In this document: positions 32,721-40,651 of the stretch, one piece after another
Position numbering within the stretch: position 1 is the first letter of the stretch
Layout of the letters: every line of letters begins with the position of its first letter
NCBI GenBank assembly: GCA_002842515.1
Contig: PHDC01000002.1
Location: forward strand, 1-64,000
Origin: Bacteroidetes bacterium HGW-Bacteroidetes-5
GTDB lineage: Bacteria; Bacteroidota; Bacteroidia; Bacteroidales; UBA932
Direction: 5' to 3'
DNA: 64,000 nt
The notes under the pieces: generated by a model
Seen by the model: the letters and a program-made list of their open reading frames with translations, nothing else
Database searches by the model: none
What the model was told of the DNA's origin: nothing
Made by a program: the position numbers and the translations under genes

Positions 32721-33970
32721 TGAATGAATTAGTAAGTGGGTACATTCTGGCCGTTGAGGACTCTCTGGTACAGGCAAAAAGGCTGGAATACTTCTTCAAG
32801 AAACACCAATTCGATTATCGCATCTTCTCCACGGCAGAGGAGGCTTTGGTCTACATAGGGAAAAGAGTACCATCTCTTATAATAAGCGATATTATAATGC
32901 CCGGAATAGATGGTTATCAGTTTTGCAGGCAAGTAAAGGAGAACCCTTCTACCAGTACAATCCCGGTTATTTTGCTCACATCTTTGCAGGATCCCAACGA
33001 CATAATAAGAGGGCTTCAGGCGGGTGCAGATAATTTTATTACAAAGCCATACGACGAGAAGTATCTGCTCTCCAGAATTGAGCATCTCATAAACAACAAG
33101 AGCCAAATTGAAGAGGGTGTAATAAGTTTAAAAGCAGATCCAATTAACCTCAGATACCGGGGAGAGGAGTTTAAAATAACATCCGGAAGAAGGCAGATAT
33201 TGGACCTTTTAGTATCGGTATATGATACTGCTATTCAAAGAAATGAAGAGTTGACCTCCATTAAGATGAAGTTGGAAGAGACAAACAGAAGTCTACTTCA
33301 GGCAAACGAAGATCTGGATGCATTTTCCCGTACAGTTTCACACGACCTTAAGTCTCCGCTTGCTGTGATAATAGGGTTTACAAGTGCCATAATTGACAAT
33401 CCGGAGAGTACAGTAAGTGAAGAGGAGAGAGGTTATGTTAAATACATCCTGGAGTCTGCCCTTGAAATGACCCAGCTGATAAAAGACCTTCTGGCATTCT
33501 CCCAATCTGGCAGATTGGATCTTAAAGAAGAGGAGCTGGATCTGAGTGATATAGCCAATGATATCCTGGGAGGTATTTTACTCAGGTATCCGGACTCTAA
33601 ACCTGTAGTGAAAATTGAGTCTAACCTTAAGGCACGCGCAGATAATAAACTTATGAGAGTTGTTCTGGATAATCTTATCGGAAATGCAGTGAAATACAGC
33701 TCAAAAACCGAAAGTCCGGAGATATTTTTCGGAAAAAAAGAGTACTTCGGAAAAGATCTCTTCTTTATACAAGATAACGGTGCCGGTTTCGAGATGTCTA
33801 AGGCAGACAAACTATTCCAACCATTTGTCCGACTCCATTCTGGTGTTGAGTACAGCGGAACCGGAGTTGGTCTATCTACCGTAAAGAGAATAATAGAAAA
33901 ACACGGCGGTGAAATCTGGGCTGAATCTGAGCCCGGTAAAGGGGCTACTTTTTTCTTTACATTAGAGTAG
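32720..33970 (+). CDS. receiver-histidine kinase hybrid (REC-HisKA-HATPase)
   Basis: A 416-residue cytoplasmic signalling protein with no membrane segment. Residues 1-130 are a receiver (AVEDSLVQAKRLEYF, D57 in IISDIIMPGIDG, K in NFITKPYDEKY). A coiled-coil linker (about 165-200) precedes the HisKA domain with H208 in TVSHDLKSPLAV. The HATPase_c domain carries LDNLIGNAVKYSS, IQDNGAGF, LFQPFVRLH and YSGTGVGLSTVKRII. Placed last in the chemosensory run, it is the likely output partner: its receiver could take phosphate from CheA and alter its own kinase activity. Its target is not in the window. Confidence 0.92.
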   Translation: MNELVSGYILAVEDSLVQAKRLEYFFKKHQFDYRIFSTAEEALVYIGKRVPSLIISDIIMPGIDGYQFCRQVKENPSTSTIPVILLTSLQDPNDIIRGLQAGADNFITKPYDEKYLLSRIEHLINNKSQIEEGVISLKADPINLRYRGEEFKITSGRRQILDLLVSVYDTAIQRNEELTSIKMKLEETNRSLLQANEDLDAFSRTVSHDLKSPLAVIIGFTSAIIDNPESTVSEEERGYVKYILESALEMTQLIKDLLAFSQSGRLDLKEEELDLSDIANDILGGILLRYPDSKPVVKIESNLKARADNKLMRVVLDNLIGNAVKYSSKTESPEIFFGKKEYFGKDLFFIQDNGAGFEMSKADKLFQPFVRLHSGVEYSGTGVGLSTVKRIIEKHGGEIWAESEPGKGATFFFTLE

Positions 33971-34070
33971 AAAAGAGTTTATTGCCACTCACAACAAAAA
34001 TTAGATATGTTTGTTATTAGTTTATAAAAAGTAAAACTTAGAATTAATAACAAGAATAAAGAATAAAAAT

Positions 34071-34253
34071 ATGAGCGGAGATGTTATAATTTGCAACTGC
34101 AACGAAGTTTATAAGAGTGAAATAGTTAAAGCCATTAAAGAGCAGGGATGCAAAACTGTCGAACAGATTGGTGATGTAACTGGTGCAGGTACAATATGTG
34201 GCGGATGTGTAGATGACATTCAGGAGATTCTGGATTCAGAGATCAATAAATAA
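34071..34253 (+). CDS. BFD-like [2Fe-2S]-binding protein
   Basis: A 60-residue protein of the bacterioferritin-associated-ferredoxin-like family. Four cysteines bind a [2Fe-2S] cluster: CNC at residues 9-11 and CGGC near 43-46 (GAGTICGGCVDDI). The short helical DNA-free fold is the same module found in NirB and NifU-like proteins. It is cytoplasmic. It is convergent with a ferredoxin gene and shares a terminator with it. The specific redox partner is unknown; roles in iron release or electron transfer are family-level guesses. Confidence 0.85.
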   Translation: MSGDVIICNCNEVYKSEIVKAIKEQGCKTVEQIGDVTGAGTICGGCVDDIQEILDSEINK

Positions 34254-34291
34254 CAGATAACCAAAATATTTGAACACATCGTACCAAAAAA

Positions 34292-34319
34292 AAGGGTGTA
34301 CAAAATTTTGCACACCCTT
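34292..34319. terminator. bidirectional terminator between BFD-like and ferredoxin genes
   Basis: AAGGGTGT (34292-34299) pairs with ACACCCTT (34312-34319), with the loop also self-complementary (CAAAATTTTG). An A-run precedes it and T-rich sequence follows, so it works in both directions. Confidence 0.8.
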
Positions 34320-34336
34320 ATTTTATTGGTAATAAA

Positions 34337-34504
34337 TTACACCGGACTGATAGCACTTACCGGGCATACATCTGCACAAGTACCACAATCGGTACAAATG
34401 TTAGGATCGATTACATAGATATCACCGGGAGAGATAGCCTCAACCGGACATTCGTCAATGCAAGTTCCGCAAGAAGTGCAGTCTTCAGAAATTTTGTAAG
34501 CCAT
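34337..34504 (-). CDS. 2x[4Fe-4S] ferredoxin
   Basis: A 55-residue clostridial-type ferredoxin, easily missed because it is so short. It reads MAYKISEDCTSCGTCIDECP at the start and CTDCGTCADVCPVSAIS near the end: two CxxCxxCxxxCP motifs, each giving ligands for a [4Fe-4S] cluster. It is a cytoplasmic low-potential electron carrier; bifurcating hydrogenases such as the HydABC encoded at 60.3-64 kb use such ferredoxins. The start at 34504 is backed by a very good promoter 33 bases upstream. It is convergent with the BFD-like gene and divergent from the DUF1573 gene. Confidence 0.95.
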   Translation of the reverse strand: MAYKISEDCTSCGTCIDECPVEAISPGDIYVIDPNICTDCGTCADVCPVSAISPV

Positions 34505-34536
34505 TTTTTGTTTAATTTAAATTGGTTTGATTGTTG

Positions 34537-34567
34537 CAAAGATATGAATTTGGTTTAATAGAACAAA
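34537..34567 (-). promoter_or_regulatory. promoter of the ferredoxin gene
   Basis: On the - strand: TTTG (34567-34564), exactly 19 bases, then TATCTTTG (34544-34537). Both elements match the Bacteroidetes consensus perfectly. The ferredoxin ATG is 33 bases downstream. Confidence 0.8.
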
Positions 34568-34584
34568 TACAAATTGTATCTTTG
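34554..34584 (+). promoter_or_regulatory. promoter of the DUF1573-meaB-exporter operon
   Basis: TTTA (34554-34557), 19 bases, then TATCTTTG (34577-34584), the same -7 octamer as the divergent ferredoxin promoter. The two promoters overlap. A start of transcription near 34590 supports the ATG at 34616 over the earlier one at 34574. Confidence 0.7.
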
Positions 34585-34615
34585 TAATGACAACATTAAA
34601 AATATAACTCTAGAT

Positions 34616-35701
34616 ATGAGAAGCTCTTTATTCCCGTTAACTCTGGTTTTTTCCCTGATAATGACCTGCTTTACAGCAACCGAAAGCAGGGCGCAAACAT
34701 TAGAGTTTGACAAGATGGTTCACGACTTTGGAGATATAATGCTTAAGTCCGGCAAACACACCCACACATTTACATTTAAGAATATAAGCACTCAGCCTGT
34801 CTTGATTCAGACTGTAATTTCTTCTTGCGGATGCACCACACCGGAATGGACAAAGAGTCCTGTTCTTCCGGGTAAAACTGGAACAATAAAGGTAACCTTT
34901 CTAAACGACCAGGGTCCCTACCCTTTCGACAAATCTTTAACAGTCTATATTACGGGAGAAGCAAGGCCCAGAGTCCTAAGAATCAAAGGAGTTGTTCACG
35001 ATAAACCAAAATCATTAAAAGAGCTCTTCCCCGAAAACTTCGGCGGATTATCCCTTCGAAGTTCAGTAATAGATATGGACAATATTGCTCAGGGAGATGT
35101 TAAATACGAGCTTATTGAAGTTGCAAATACCTCTTCCAGAGAGATCCAGGTAGATTTTACAAATGCATCAAAAGGGTTGTCGTTTGAACTCTCTCCATCT
35201 AAAATAGCACCGGGATCAAAAGCTCAATTAAAAGTGACTATAAACACAAATGATGCAGTCAATTGGGGAGATACAGAGTATGGCAGCGCAATAATCATAA
35301 ATGGTAAGGAGGTACCTTCTAAAAGAGTGCGGGTTTTTGCCAGCATAAGAGATAACTTCTCCTCACTTACTAAAGAGCAGATAGACAACGCTCCGCTACC
35401 TATGGCAAACTCCAGTTCGTTTGATTATGGCAAAGTTAAGGCCGGGACACAAATCACTGCCACTTTTAAAATAAGAAATCTTGGCAGAAGAGATCTGCTT
35501 ATTCACAAAATAGATACAGGAGATAAGAAAATCTCCGTAAAAAACCCTTCAAAGATTGCCCCCGGAGAGACAGGTGTCATAGAAGTTAAGATTGACACAT
35601 CCCAGGAGGCAGGCGAAAAGGGTCACATCTTATCCGTTATTACCAACTCGCCCTCCAGGCCTGTTGTAAATCTGATAATAACAGGCAATGTTCTTAAATA
35701 G
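34616..35701 (+). CDS. DUF1573 exported protein
   Basis: A 361-residue exported protein. The start at 34616 gives a good signal peptide (MRSSLFPLTLVFSLIMTCFT, cleavage after ESRAQ); an upstream ATG would lie before the predicted transcription start. The mature part has repeated Ig-like/ASH-type beta domains: the DUF1573 signature FDKMVHDFGDIMLKSGKHTH with a CGCTTPEW motif at about residues 70-80, and a second related unit near FDYGKVKAGTQITATFKIRN. DUF1573 proteins are abundant in Bacteroidetes and thought to be periplasmic or surface; no function is established. It is 8 bases before meaB, likely in one operon. Confidence 0.85.
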   Translation: MRSSLFPLTLVFSLIMTCFTATESRAQTLEFDKMVHDFGDIMLKSGKHTHTFTFKNISTQPVLIQTVISSCGCTTPEWTKSPVLPGKTGTIKVTFLNDQGPYPFDKSLTVYITGEARPRVLRIKGVVHDKPKSLKELFPENFGGLSLRSSVIDMDNIAQGDVKYELIEVANTSSREIQVDFTNASKGLSFELSPSKIAPGSKAQLKVTINTNDAVNWGDTEYGSAIIINGKEVPSKRVRVFASIRDNFSSLTKEQIDNAPLPMANSSSFDYGKVKAGTQITATFKIRNLGRRDLLIHKIDTGDKKISVKNPSKIAPGETGVIEVKIDTSQEAGEKGHILSVITNSPSRPVVNLIITGNVLK

Positions 35702-35709
35702 TGTAAATA

Positions 35710-36792
35710 ATGCAAGATAATAAATTTGAGAGCGCACTTGTAGTTAATAAGGGAGTTGAACAACCTCCGGTTGTGAATCCCTATATTGGAAATTTTTATA
35801 AAAAAAACAAAAACCTTACACTCTCAGAGGATGATTATCTTAAAGGCATCCTTGAAGGGGACATAACTATTCTCAGCCAGGCTATAACACTTGTAGAGAG
35901 CTCCAGGCCAGATCACAGAGCAATAGCTCAAAGAGTTGTTGCAAGGTCTCTGCCGCACGTTGTAGAGTCTATGAGAATTGGCATTACGGGAGTTCCGGGT
36001 GCCGGTAAAAGCACATTTATAGAGGCTTTTGGAGGATTACTCACTGGCAGAGGCCACAAACTTGCAGTACTGGCAATAGACCCCAGCAGTGAAAAGACAA
36101 AAGGGAGTATTTTAGGAGACAAGACCAGAATGGAGACCCTTTGTAATGACAAAAACGCATTCATCAGACCCTCTCCAAGCAGCGGATCTCTGGGCGGTGT
36201 GGCAAGAAAAACCAGAGAGAGCATTATTCTTTGCGAAGCTGCAGGTTTCGATGTAATATTCATTGAGACTGTAGGTGTCGGGCAGTCGGAGACTGCAGTT
36301 CACTCTATGAGCGATTTCTTTCTTCTGCTTATGCTTGCGGGAGCCGGAGACGAACTTCAGGGGATAAAACGAGGTATTATGGAGATGAGTGACCTAATTG
36401 CCATAACGAAGTCCGACGGCAGTAATGTAAATAAAGCAACCCTGGCAAAAGCTCTCTATTCCAATGCACTCCATCTGTTTCCTCCTGCACAGTCGGGTTG
36501 GATACCTACTGCAGTAACAACCTCTGCAGTAACAAAAGAGGGTCTTGAAGATGTCCTTAAAATAATACTTGACTATTTTGCTTTTACAAAAGATAATGGC
36601 TACTATCTTCACAATCGCAGAGAGCAGTCCAGGTTCTGGATGTACGAAGCGATTCAAGAGGAGTTAAAAAACAGGTTCTTTGAAAACGCTGTTATTAAAA
36701 AACACCTTAAGGAGTACGAAGATAAAGTACTAAAAGGCGAGATAAGCTCTTTTGCAGCAGCATCTGAATTAATTAAACTACACAATAATTGA
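35710..36792 (+). CDS. meaB: MeaB/ArgK-type GTPase (methylmalonyl-CoA mutase chaperone)
   Basis: A 360-residue G3E-family GTPase that loads and protects adenosylcobalamin in methylmalonyl-CoA mutase, an enzyme of the succinate-propionate route. Motifs are Walker A GVPGAGKSTFIEAFG (residues 94-108), the DPSS/SILGDKTRM switch, IRPSPSSGSLGGVARKTRE, FIETVGVGQSE (Walker B/G3) and the guanine-specific ITKSDG. The length is slightly above E. coli ArgK (331). No mutase gene lies nearby. It overlaps the exporter gene by 4 bases (ATGA), implying translational coupling. Confident. Confidence 0.95.
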   Translation: MQDNKFESALVVNKGVEQPPVVNPYIGNFYKKNKNLTLSEDDYLKGILEGDITILSQAITLVESSRPDHRAIAQRVVARSLPHVVESMRIGITGVPGAGKSTFIEAFGGLLTGRGHKLAVLAIDPSSEKTKGSILGDKTRMETLCNDKNAFIRPSPSSGSLGGVARKTRESIILCEAAGFDVIFIETVGVGQSETAVHSMSDFFLLLMLAGAGDELQGIKRGIMEMSDLIAITKSDGSNVNKATLAKALYSNALHLFPPAQSGWIPTAVTTSAVTKEGLEDVLKIILDYFAFTKDNGYYLHNRREQSRFWMYEAIQEELKNRFFENAVIKKHLKEYEDKVLKGEISSFAAASELIKLHNN

Positions 36793-38087
36793 TGACACCA
36801 CTACTGGAAGCACTAAAAAACAGCGTATTAATCACAGGTCTTGTGATGATAATGATGCTGCTCATTGAGTATATCAACATTCACTCTCACGGAAAGAGTT
36901 TTGAAAAGCTTAAAAAATCTCCCAAAAAGCAGGTTTTACTTGCAGCTTTGCTTGGATTGGTTCCGGGATGCATTGGAGGGTTTGCCGTTGTTTCACTTTT
37001 TACACACAAGCTCCTAAGTTTCGGAGCACTTGTAGCAATGATGATAGCCTCATCCGGAGACGAAGCTTTTATACTAATGGCTCTCATACCAAAAACCGCA
37101 ATCATACTATTTATAATTCTTTTTGTTATAGGGGTAACGGTAGGTATTGTTGTTGACAAATTCTATAAAAAAGATGTTGCACCATTTGAACCTGAGCATT
37201 ATGCACTGCACGATAACTGTTGTTCAGAAAAACAGGTTGCAAACACACCAATATTTGGAGCGAAAATTAGAGACAATTTCAAAAAAATATCACGGGAGAG
37301 ACTTCTGATAATGGGCGGTATAGCCATTTTTATCTTAGCGGTGGTTGCAGGGATTCTGGAACACGACCACAATCACGGGGTTGCAGATAGCCATACTACA
37401 ACGGATAGTCAAATAGTTACTCATAGTCACACAAACGAAGATGCTCATCTTTCGGAATTACAAAGTACAGAAGCAGAAAAAAAGAGCTGTATTCAGGATG
37501 AGTTAGCAGAGAATACCTCTGTGTCACAAACCGACAGTGAGCATAAACACGACGAAAACTGTACAGATCACAATCATAACGAAGCAATCGACAGTCACAA
37601 TCACGGAAGCTTTGACATCTTAAGTGAGAGGTGGCTGAACCTTATTTTTGCGGGAGTGAGTCTTCTTACCCTTCTGTTAACTGCAAAGGCCAATGAACAT
37701 TTTATTAAGGAGCACATTTGGAATCACGTCGTTAAAAAACACCTTAAGTCAATCTTCTTATGGACATTAGGCGTTCTTATGGTAATTCACTTCGGAATGC
37801 AGTTTTTACATATAGATGAGTGGATTGCACAGAATATCTTCATTATGATTCTACTGGCAGTTCTTATAGGTATTATTCCCGAATCGGGACCTCATATGGT
37901 TTTCATTACACTGTTTGCCGGTGGTTTTATTCCATTTAGTGTTCTGCTGGCCAGCTCAATCGTTCAGGACGGTCATACTGCACTTCCGCTACTTGCAGAG
38001 AGCAAGAGTAGTTTTGTAAAATCGAAGGCTATAAATGTGGTGGTTGGGTTAACAGTTGGAGTTTTGCTACACCTTTTCGGGTTGTAG
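36789..38087 (+). CDS. putative 10-TM heavy-metal exporter (ArsP_2 type) with His-rich loop
   Basis: A 432-residue inner-membrane protein of the ArsP_2/putative manganese transporter group. The N-terminal half has about four to five membrane helices with motifs LLGLVPGCIGGFAVVSLF and MIASSGDEAFILMALIP; the C-terminal half repeats the pattern with IGIIPESGPHMVFITLFAGG and SSIVQDGHTALPLLAESK. These paired GxxPxxG/GDE-like motifs suggest an inverted-repeat transporter. Between the halves (about residues 190-280) is a hydrophilic loop rich in histidine (DHNHG, SHTTTDS, HKHDENCTDHNH), likely to bind metal. The export of Mn, Zn or similar ions is inferred. It is coupled to meaB by a 4-base overlap. 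Confidence 0.82.
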   Translation: MMTPLLEALKNSVLITGLVMIMMLLIEYINIHSHGKSFEKLKKSPKKQVLLAALLGLVPGCIGGFAVVSLFTHKLLSFGALVAMMIASSGDEAFILMALIPKTAIILFIILFVIGVTVGIVVDKFYKKDVAPFEPEHYALHDNCCSEKQVANTPIFGAKIRDNFKKISRERLLIMGGIAIFILAVVAGILEHDHNHGVADSHTTTDSQIVTHSHTNEDAHLSELQSTEAEKKSCIQDELAENTSVSQTDSEHKHDENCTDHNHNEAIDSHNHGSFDILSERWLNLIFAGVSLLTLLLTAKANEHFIKEHIWNHVVKKHLKSIFLWTLGVLMVIHFGMQFLHIDEWIAQNIFIMILLAVLIGIIPESGPHMVFITLFAGGFIPFSVLLASSIVQDGHTALPLLAESKSSFVKSKAINVVVGLTVGVLLHLFGL

Positions 38088-38110
38088 CAAACTCTCTGTA
38101 ATTATATTTT

Positions 38111-40138
38111 TTACTCCCCGTTCATTGAGAGCAGGAACTCCAGATTGTTATCTGTTCTTATAAGGCGACTCTTCATAAACTCCATAGCCTCTACGGAGTT
38201 CATATCTGCAAGATAGTTTCTTAAAATCCAGATCCTGTTAAGAGTCTCTTTATCGAAGAGCAGATCTTCTCTTCTGGTGCTGCTTAATGTTACATCTACT
38301 GATGGGAATACCCTCTTATTGGATAGTTTTCTGTCCAGCTGAAGCTCCATATTACCCGTGCCCTTGAACTCCTCAAAGATAACCTCATCCATTTTTGAAC
38401 CGGTATCTGTAAGAGCAGTAGCTAAGATAGTTAAAGAACCTCCGTTTTCAATATTTCTGGCAGCTCCGAAAAAACGTTTTGGTTTATGAAGTGCGTTTGC
38501 ATCCACACCACCACTCAAAACCTTACCTGAAGCTGGCTGAACTGTATTGAATGCTCTGGCAAGACGAGTTATTGAATCCAAAAGGATTACAACATCGTGG
38601 CCGCACTCTACCAACCTTTTGGCCTTTTCAAGAACAATATTTGCAACTTTTACGTGTCTCTCCGCAGGCTCGTCAAAGGTGGAGGCAATTACCTCTCCCT
38701 TAACACTTCTAGCCATATCGGTAACCTCTTCGGGACGCTCATCTATAAGAAGAACAATCATATATACCTCAGGATGGTTATCTGCTATTGCATTTGCAAT
38801 ATCTTTGAGCAAAACAGTTTTACCGGTTTTTGGCTGAGCAACAATAAGACCCCTCTGACCCTTCCCAATCGGCGCAAAAAGGTCTACGACCCGTGTAGAC
38901 AAATTATTATGACCATTAGAAGTTATATTGAACTTCTCTGTTGGGAATAGAGGTGTTAAGAAATCAAATGGTACTCTGTCTCTTATAAACTCCGGACTTC
39001 TTCCATTTATCTGTTTTACCTTTACCAAAGGAAAGTACTTATCTCCCTCTTTAGGAGGTTTTATCTCACCTATGAGAGTATCTCCGGTTTTTAGACCATA
39101 TAATTTGATCTGAGACTGAGATACATAAATATCATCGGGAGAGTTAAGGTAGTTATAGTCCGAAGACCTTAAAAAACCATACCCATCCGGCATTATCTCC
39201 AGACAACCGGTAGCGTCTACAACACCCTCAAATTCAAATTTTTGTTTTTGAACAGGCTCTTTAGTGTTATGGTTGATTGCAGCTGACTCCTGATTATTAC
39301 GATTAAAAGGCTCTTTAACAGGAGCACCTTTAGATTCCTCTCTCTTTTGATGATCTCTTGGTTCGCGTATAGCTGTCTTTTGATCCTGGTTTCTGAGCTC
39401 CTCAACAACAGCTGTTACTGCTGCTACCCTCTGCTCATTTGTAATTGCCTCTTGAGTAGTTTCGGTAAATATATCTTTGATTGGCTCTTTAGCCGTCAAT
39501 TCTGAAGTTAATATGGATGCTTTATATGCATTGCTTTTGCGACCTCTGCGTGAGCGAAGTTTTTCACTATTTTGTGGTTGAACCTCATTAACTGTATTAA
39601 CAACAACAGAGTTTGCAACCGTAGGAGTTATTGGTTCATCCTTTTGAGTTTGGACAGGTTGTTGCACCTGTACCGGCTTCTGTTCCGAAGAAACAGCTTT
39701 CGGCTCCGAAGAAACAGCTTTCGGCTCCGATGTAACAGCTTTTGGCTGTTGATTGAACGGTCTGTTCTTATCGTGTACTCTTCTTGGTTGGTTGTTGTTG
39801 GTTTGCTCTCTCTTTACAGGTTGATTCTGTTGAGGCTGTTGTGTCGGTTGAGGAGCTTGTACTTTAACATCTTTTTCTGCAGATTTTAACTGCTCAGACT
39901 CTTTTCCCCGTTGATTATCTTTATTTATAACGCTTTTTCTGTTTTTCGGCTCTCTTCTCACAACAGGCCTTTTTGGTAAAGGGTCTGTTGAATTACTGCC
40001 AACTTTTGCTTGTTCGTCAAGGATCTCATATATTAAATCCTCTCTTGTCATTCCTTTTGCCTTGCTGATTTTTAGCTCATTAGCAATAGCAATAAGATCT
40101 TCCTGACTCTTGCTGCTTAATCCTAGTATATCGTGCAT
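38111..40138 (-). CDS. rho: transcription termination factor Rho with large N-terminal insertion
   Basis: Hexameric RNA helicase that ends transcription. Residues 1-47 are the Rho N domain ([20 protein letters not shown]). Residues 50-300 are a low-complexity, Q/N/K/E/P-rich insertion with QQPQQNQPV and three tandem SEPKAVS units; this explains the length of 675 against about 420 in E. coli. The RNA-binding cold-shock domain follows ([20 protein letters not shown]), then the motor: Walker [14 protein letters not shown], Walker [28 protein letters not shown] (Q/R loops) and the terminal residues. Long disordered insertions are common in Bacteroidetes Rho and may promote condensates. It has a strong promoter upstream. 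Confidence 0.96.
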   Translation of the reverse strand: MHDILGLSSKSQEDLIAIANELKISKAKGMTREDLIYEILDEQAKVGSNSTDPLPKRPVVRREPKNRKSVINKDNQRGKESEQLKSAEKDVKVQAPQPTQQPQQNQPVKREQTNNNQPRRVHDKNRPFNQQPKAVTSEPKAVSSEPKAVSSEQKPVQVQQPVQTQKDEPITPTVANSVVVNTVNEVQPQNSEKLRSRRGRKSNAYKASILTSELTAKEPIKDIFTETTQEAITNEQRVAAVTAVVEELRNQDQKTAIREPRDHQKREESKGAPVKEPFNRNNQESAAINHNTKEPVQKQKFEFEGVVDATGCLEIMPDGYGFLRSSDYNYLNSPDDIYVSQSQIKLYGLKTGDTLIGEIKPPKEGDKYFPLVKVKQINGRSPEFIRDRVPFDFLTPLFPTEKFNITSNGHNNLSTRVVDLFAPIGKGQRGLIVAQPKTGKTVLLKDIANAIADNHPEVYMIVLLIDERPEEVTDMARSVKGEVIASTFDEPAERHVKVANIVLEKAKRLVECGHDVVILLDSITRLARAFNTVQPASGKVLSGGVDANALHKPKRFFGAARNIENGGSLTILATALTDTGSKMDEVIFEEFKGTGNMELQLDRKLSNKRVFPSVDVTLSSTRREDLLFDKETLNRIWILRNYLADMNSVEAMEFMKSRLIRTDNNLEFLLSMNGE
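39684..39746 (-). repeat. three 21-bp tandem repeats inside rho
   Basis: Three adjacent 21-bp units (39684-39704, 39705-39725, 39726-39746); the first two are identical and the third has three or so changes. They code for SEPKAVS-type heptapeptides in the disordered part of Rho. Confidence 0.9.
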
Positions 40139-40190
40139 TGATTTATTTTGTGTGGACGTGATTTATCCGAATAGATATCAAAATCTCTGA

Positions 40191-40221
40191 CAAAAGTACA
40201 ATTAATAATTTGAAAAACAAA
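40191..40221 (-). promoter_or_regulatory. promoter of rho
   Basis: On the - strand: TTTG (40221-40218), 19 bases, TACTTTTG (40198-40191). Perfect fit to the Bacteroidetes consensus, with a leader of about 45 bases before the rho ATG. Confidence 0.75.
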
Positions 40222-40228
40222 ATTGATA

Positions 40229-40609
40229 TTATTTTGCTGCAACAACATCTATCTCTATTAGCGCCCCTTTAGGAAGAGCAACTACCGCAAACGCAACCCT
40301 GGCAGGATATGGCTCATTGTAAAAAGTTGCATAGACCTCATTCATTGTAGTGAAATCTTTCATATCGGTCAGATAAACTGTAGATTTAACGACATTATCA
40401 AAACTGTAACCGGCTTCAGAAAGAATATAGCCAATATTTTTAAGGACCTGTTGTGCCTGCTCCTTAACTCCTCCGGGAACAAACTCACCGGTAGTTGCAT
40501 CAACCGGAAGCTGACCGGAAACATATAAAAAACCATTGGATTCAATTGCCTGACTGTATGGTCCTACAGCCTTTGGAGCTCTCTGTGTAGATATTACCCT
40601 TTTACTCAT
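40229..40609 (-). CDS. ridA: RidA family enamine/imine deaminase
   Basis: A 126-residue trimeric protein that hydrolyses reactive enamine/imine intermediates (such as 2-aminoacrylate) released by PLP enzymes. Motifs are the N-terminal APKAVGPYSQAI, GFLYVSGQLPVD, NVVKSTVYLTDMKDF and the active-site arginine in YPARVAFAVVALPKGALIEI. Length is exactly typical. It is cytoplasmic. It stands between rho and the lptD-like gene on the - strand with 42 bases to lptD's stop, so it may be co-transcribed with lptD. Confident. Confidence 0.97.
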   Translation of the reverse strand: MSKRVISTQRAPKAVGPYSQAIESNGFLYVSGQLPVDATTGEFVPGGVKEQAQQVLKNIGYILSEAGYSFDNVVKSTVYLTDMKDFTTMNEVYATFYNEPYPARVAFAVVALPKGALIEIDVVAAK

Positions 40610-40651
40610 AATAAATATATCTTCTAAAAAATTGTGTTAATAATCATAATA

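Noticed and set aside
24330-33970. Flagellar chemotaxis operon
   Set aside because: No flagellar gene, no cheY, cheC, cheD or cheZ; the domain fusions fit a Frz-like or alternative-function system.
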